A stretch of DNA of 16,711 nt from CAZHRJ01 sp964534765. Its GTDB lineage: Bacteria; Lindowbacteria; 2-12-FULL-62-27. The position numbers and the translations under genes were made by a program. The notes under the pieces were generated by a model. The model was not told the DNA's origin, searched no databases, and saw only the letters and a program-made list of their open reading frames with translations. Location of the stretch: the NCBI GenBank assembly GCA_964534765.1, contig CAZHRJ010000064.1, forward strand, positions 1-16,711. Direction: 5' to 3'. Shown here piece by piece: positions 13,804 to 16,711 of this stretch (the first letter of the stretch is position 1; each line of letters starts with the position of its first letter).

Positions 13804-13943
13804 GGGACGTTGATTGACAAATTGACAAATGAAGCGGAGCATCTCATTGGAGATGAGCAGAAAATGAGAATTCATCTCTATACGTCGGCCTCGGTCCCCT
13901 CTGTAGGTGCTCAGAACTTGTCAATTTGTCAATCAACGTCCCC
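13803..13943. repeat. Perfect 26-bp inverted repeat with 89-bp spacer (MITE/REP-like)
   Basis: Positions 13803-13828 (GGGGACGTTGATTGACAAAT and six more bases) and 13918-13943 are exact reverse complements. Allowing one mismatch the arms extend to 31 bases (13798-13828 / 13918-13948). Each arm holds two TTGACA hexamers facing the spacer. The spacer contains a smaller hairpin (CATCTC-ATT-GGAGATG near 13840), and 13859-13869 pairs perfectly with 13948-13958. There is no coding sequence in it and no obvious target-site duplication. It lies between the divergent recG and gph-like genes. Candidate identities are a non-autonomous mobile element, a REP-type palindrome or a regulatory hairpin. Confidence 0.75.
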
Positions 13944-14019
13944 AATTTCTCATTTTCTCACCATTTTCTCATTTTTCCGCTTTTCAACTCAGGGCTGTCA
14001 TGGTATTTCTCGGAATGGG

Positions 14020-14676
14020 ATGGCTGAACGTACGCGTCATATCCGGGCGGTGATTTTTGATCTGGATGGGACACTGGTAAACTCGCTGACGGACCTCACG
14101 GCTGCCGTCAATCATGTTCTTGATCTGCGCGGCCGCCGACCCCTTTCCGAAGAGGAACTCCGAAAGTGTGTGGGGGACGGTCTGCCCAAACTTCTGTCCC
14201 GCACGCTGGGGACGGTAGACGCCTCGGAGATACAGAACGCGGCAGGGGATTTTCGGCCGTATTACGATGACCATTGCCTTGATTCCACCCGCCTCTATGA
14301 CGGCGTTCGGGAGGAACTGTCCCGGCTGTCGGGACTGCACCTGGCGGTCGTGTCGAACAAACCAGAGACCTTTACCCGAAAGATTCTGTCCGGTCTGGGA
14401 CTTGCCGGTCTCTTCAAGATCGTCATCGGACCGGAGTCGGTCCGCAGGCAGAAACCCGATCCCGAAAGCCACGATTTGATTGCGGCTCGATTTGACCTCC
14501 CGCCCAACAGCTTTTGCTCTGTCGGGGACCGGGCCACAGACGTCTACGCCGGTCGGGCGGCTGGGATGCGAACGGTGGGCGTGACCTACGGACTGGGCGA
14601 CGTCGATGAACTCAAGTCCGCCCACCCAGACGCGCTCATCGGCCACATCAGTGAGCTTGAAAAATATGTTGATTAA
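14020..14676 (+). CDS. gph: HAD-family phosphatase, phosphoglycolate phosphatase-like
   Basis: A 218-residue HAD hydrolase. Motif I is 'VIFDLDGTLVNSL' (nucleophile Asp14, acid/base Asp16). 'LAVVSNKPETFTRKIL' is motif II, 'RRQKPDPE' supplies the motif III Lys, and 'SVGDRATDVYAGRAAG' is motif IV with the Mg-binding acids. The helical cap 'LTAAVNHVLDLRGRRPLSEE' is C1-type as in Gph. It probably dephosphorylates 2-phosphoglycolate from oxidative DNA-end repair or a similar small phosphate ester; the exact substrate cannot be read from sequence. ATG 14020 gives the standard N-terminus, with a weak GGAA ribosome binding site; longer in-frame starts would include repeat DNA. The stop is 15 bases before the E1-like gene, so they are likely co-transcribed. 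Confidence 0.85.
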   Translation: MAERTRHIRAVIFDLDGTLVNSLTDLTAAVNHVLDLRGRRPLSEEELRKCVGDGLPKLLSRTLGTVDASEIQNAAGDFRPYYDDHCLDSTRLYDGVREELSRLSGLHLAVVSNKPETFTRKILSGLGLAGLFKIVIGPESVRRQKPDPESHDLIAARFDLPPNSFCSVGDRATDVYAGRAAGMRTVGVTYGLGDVDELKSAHPDALIGHISELEKYVD

Positions 14677-14691
14677 GTGCAGAATCATGTA

Positions 14692-15855
14692 ATGGCGCTG
14701 ACGCAGGAGCAGATTTCGAGGTTCAGCCGGCATCTGATCATGCCGGAAGTCGGGGTGGAGGGTCAGGAGAAGCTGATGAAGGCGAAGATTCTCCTGATCG
14801 GCGCCGGAGGACTAGGCTCACCGCTGGGTCTGTATCTATCAGCCGCGGGAGTTGGGGAGCTCACCATTGTCGATTTTGACCGGGTCGACGAGTCGAATCT
14901 TCAGAGACAGGTCATCCATTTCACGTCAGATGTCGGCAAACTCAAGGTGGAATCGGCGAAGGAGAAAATCCGGGAGATCAACCCGTTTTGCAAGGTCAAC
15001 ACGGTAGTGGCGCGGATGACATCCGAGAACGCCCTGGATCTTGTCAGACAGCACGACATCGTCATCGACGGCACGGACAATTTTCCCACCCGATACCTGA
15101 TGAATGACGCTTGCGTGCTATGTGGGAAACCGAACATCTACGGATCGATTTTCCGGTTTGAAGGCCAGGCGACGGTATTTTATCCGGGCAGAGGCCCCTG
15201 CTACCGGTGCCTCTATCCGGAGCCGCCGCCGCCCGGCGCGGTGCCGAGCTGCGCGGAGGGTGGGGTGCTGGGGATTTTGCCGGGGATCGTGGGACTGATC
15301 CAGGCGACGGAAGCGATCAAGATCATCCTGGGCAAGGGACTGACGCTGGTGGGGCGGCTGATGCTGTTCAACGCGATGGAGATGAAGTTCCGGGAGGTCA
15401 AAATTCGCCAGAATCCCGAATGCCCGGTCTGCGGTGTGAACCGGACGATTACCGGCCTGATCGACTACGAGCAGTTTTGCGGTCTGACGCGCGGCGCGGC
15501 CGAGCCACAGGCCGCGGGGGCGTCGGCGGGCAACGGTGTGGAGGAGATCACCGCCCGGGCCGCCTCGTCGGCGAAAAAAAATAATCCAAGAGTGATCCTC
15601 GTGGACGTCCGTGAAGCGGGCGAGCTGTCGATCTGCCATATCGATGGCGCGCTGCACATCCCCCTCGGCGAAATCCCGAACCAGTACAACCGTTTGAAAG
15701 CGGGCGATGAGATTGTGACGTTCTGCCATCACGGCATGCGTTCGATGCGAGCGGCGAAGTTTCTGAAGGAACAGGGATACACCAACGTCAAGAGCATGAA
15801 AGGCGGGATCGACGCGTGGAGCACGGACGTCGATTCCACCGTGCCCCGCTATTGA
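14692..15855 (+). CDS. moeZ: MoeB/ThiF-type adenylyltransferase fused to rhodanese (MoeZ-like)
   Basis: A 387-residue two-domain enzyme that adenylates and then sulfurates the C-terminus of a ubiquitin-like sulfur carrier (MoaD, ThiS or CysO type). Residues 1-250 are the E1-like domain: 'RFSRHLIMPEVG', the ATP loop 'GAGGLGSP' (37-44), 'DFDRVDESNLQRQ' (61-73), 'DGTDNFPTRYL' (126-136), the loop Cys187 in 'PSCAEGGVLG', and zinc ligands C170, C173, C244 and C247. After an Ala/Gly-rich linker (about 265-298), residues 299-387 are a rhodanese domain: 'ILVDVREAGE', then the persulfide-carrying Cys345 in 'FCHHGMRS'. I chose ATG 14692; an in-frame GTG at 14677, touching the previous stop, adds five residues. 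The stop overlaps the threonine synthase start. No carrier protein is visible here; it would be expected downstream or elsewhere. Confidence 0.93.
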   Translation: MALTQEQISRFSRHLIMPEVGVEGQEKLMKAKILLIGAGGLGSPLGLYLSAAGVGELTIVDFDRVDESNLQRQVIHFTSDVGKLKVESAKEKIREINPFCKVNTVVARMTSENALDLVRQHDIVIDGTDNFPTRYLMNDACVLCGKPNIYGSIFRFEGQATVFYPGRGPCYRCLYPEPPPPGAVPSCAEGGVLGILPGIVGLIQATEAIKIILGKGLTLVGRLMLFNAMEMKFREVKIRQNPECPVCGVNRTITGLIDYEQFCGLTRGAAEPQAAGASAGNGVEEITARAASSAKKNNPRVILVDVREAGELSICHIDGALHIPLGEIPNQYNRLKAGDEIVTFCHHGMRSMRAAKFLKEQGYTNVKSMKGGIDAWSTDVDSTVPRY

Positions 15856-16711
15856 GATCGTGGTGCCGCCGCTGTTCCTTCTGCGGATTCGCCGACCCGG
15901 ATTCCGGGAAGATCATCTATGGCTGTCCATCCTGCGGTAAGAATGTCGAAGTTGTCTTTGACCTGACCCCGGATCTGGGCCGGAAGGTCAAATCCCGTCG
16001 AGGCCGGGGATTGGACCGCTGGCGGGACGTCCTGCCGCTTCGGCCCGGCGGGCCAAGCATCCCTCTTCATATCGGCGACACGCCGCTGTACGACTCGAAA
16101 CCGCTTGCCGTGGACACAGGATTTCGGCAGGTGCTGATCAAGGATGATGGCCGGCTGCCATCGGCGTCGTTCAAGGATCGCGCAAGTTCAGTGGCTCTCT
16201 TGCGGGCGATGGACTTGAAGCGGGACGTGATTATCGCCGCGTCAACCGGGAACGCCGCGGCGTCTCTTTCGTGTCTGGCCGCGTCGGTGGGTGTCCGGAG
16301 TCTGATTTTTGTTCCGTCGTCCGCCCCGGAGGCCAAGATCGCGCAGCTTCTGGTGTTCGGCGCGACGGTTTTCGCCGTGGACGGGACATACGACGACGCC
16401 TGCGACCTGTCCGTTCAGGCGACGAAGGAATTCGGACTCTACAATCGCAACACGGGGCTTAATCCCTTCACGCGGGAAGGCAAGAAAATATGCGCCTACG
16501 AAATTGCCGAGCAGCTGGGCTGGGCCGTGCCGGACTATGTCCTGGTGGCCACCGGCGACGGAAACATCATATCGGGCGTGGCGAAAGGATTTGTCGAGTT
16601 GCGAGCGCTGGGACTGACGAAAAAAATACCGAGAATGATCGCCGCGCAGTCCATCAAAAGCAATGCCATCGCCCGCGCTCTTAAAACCGGCCGGCTAAGA
16701 CCGGTGCGTGC
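15852..16711 (+). CDS. thrC: Threonine synthase, N-terminal ~285 residues (cut by window edge)
   Basis: A PLP enzyme converting O-phosphohomoserine to threonine. The frame is open to the last base. It begins with a zinc-ribbon (CRRCSFCG and CPSCGK), seen in some bacterial and archaeal ThrC. 'GDTPLYDS', 'LPSASFKDRAS' with the PLP Lys (about 108), 'AASTGNAAASLSCLAASVG' and 'PEAKIAQLLVFGATV' then follow. 'ATGDGNIISGVAKGF' is the PLP-phosphate loop. The TTG at 15852 overlaps the previous stop (TTGA), which suggests coupling; an upstream in-frame GTG at 15816 is an alternative. Neither has a clear ribosome binding site. Cysteine synthase or cystathionine synthase homologues share the fold, but the zinc-ribbon and 'NRNTGLNPFTREGKK' region favour ThrC. 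Its pairing with a MoeB-rhodanese gene is the notable context. Confidence 0.85.
   Translation, partial: MRSWCRRCSFCGFADPDSGKIIYGCPSCGKNVEVVFDLTPDLGRKVKSRRGRGLDRWRDVLPLRPGGPSIPLHIGDTPLYDSKPLAVDTGFRQVLIKDDGRLPSASFKDRASSVALLRAMDLKRDVIIAASTGNAAASLSCLAASVGVRSLIFVPSSAPEAKIAQLLVFGATVFAVDGTYDDACDLSVQATKEFGLYNRNTGLNPFTREGKKICAYEIAEQLGWAVPDYVLVATGDGNIISGVAKGFVELRALGLTKKIPRMIAAQSIKSNAIARALKTGRLRPVR

Larger units (their letters stand above)
13697..14019. other. Divergent intergenic region between recG and the phosphatase
   Basis: No gene is supported in this stretch. It holds, in order, a short unremarkable recG leader, the CCAAAATG array, the long inverted repeat, then a pyrimidine-rich run with two TCTCATTTT copies (13948-13956 and 13967-13975) just before the phosphatase. 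Promoters for both flanking genes must be here. TTGACA hexamers occur in the arms (13814-13819, 13822-13827 and mirrored), but none has a convincing -10 element at 16-18 bases. An open frame running through the region into the phosphatase (from 13753) is low complexity over the repeats and is not accepted as coding. Confidence 0.6.

Noticed and set aside
13814..13827. Twin TTGACA -35 boxes as promoters for recG or the phosphatase.
   Set aside because: No acceptable -10 element lies 16-18 bases downstream of any copy, on either strand.
13753..14019. A longer N-terminus for the HAD phosphatase, in frame from 13753.
   Set aside because: The extra residues are low complexity from CCAAAATG repeats and cross the inverted repeat; the HAD domain begins normally at 14020.

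Overview
This is a GC-rich bacterial window of single-copy housekeeping and motility genes. It carries no rRNA, tRNA, CRISPR array or recognisable transposase. The organism is probably a flagellated Gram-negative (diderm): there is a flagellar hook gene, a fliA-type sigma factor and a lipobox-bearing hydrolase. The proteins do not point clearly to a phylum. The many GTG/TTG starts, tight overlaps and unfamiliar small membrane proteins fit a poorly sampled lineage, but that is an impression, not a placement.

Layout. (1) 1-1183, plus strand: the tail of an unknown gene and a Gfo/Idh/MocA-type oxidoreductase that lacks the usual catalytic lysine. (2) 4724-1191, minus strand: a compact five-gene run of a small membrane protein, a tail-anchored protein of unknown function, fliA, an O-methyltransferase and a DUF2231-like membrane protein with a histidine-rich tail. 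(3) 4714-4894: a leader-like segment with a strong minus-strand terminator hairpin, covered by a possible 46-codon ORF whose end overlaps the start of the fliA run. (4) 5200-4895, minus strand: a small membrane-anchored protein with an Asp-rich calcium-loop motif, preceded by a sigma-28-like promoter. (5) 5350-8658, plus strand: an enlarged hook protein FlgE with three copies of a repeated module, then a lipoprotein alpha/beta hydrolase. (6) 13696-8638, minus strand: recG, rsmD, coaD, pta and a zinc-ribbon-like two-helix membrane protein, nearly all overlapping or abutting. (7) 13697-14019: a divergent intergenic region with six CCAAAATG repeats and a perfect 26-bp inverted repeat. (8) 14020 to the end, plus strand: a gph-like HAD phosphatase, a MoeB/ThiF E1-like enzyme fused to rhodanese, and threonine synthase cut by the window edge.

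How the genes may work together. The hook gene and the fliA run lie on opposite sides of a short divergent region, so the middle of the window is a flagellar locus. If the sigma-28-like promoter and the leader hairpin are real, FliA could feed back on its own operon through a conditional terminator. The recG-rsmD-coaD-pta run joins DNA repair, ribosome modification, CoA synthesis and acetyl-phosphate metabolism. The MoeB-rhodanese/thrC overlap suggests sulfur-carrier chemistry tied to amino-acid synthesis.

The items most worth a second look are the leader at 4714-4894, the two uncharacterised membrane proteins in front of fliA, the hook repeats and the inverted-repeat element at 13798-13948.
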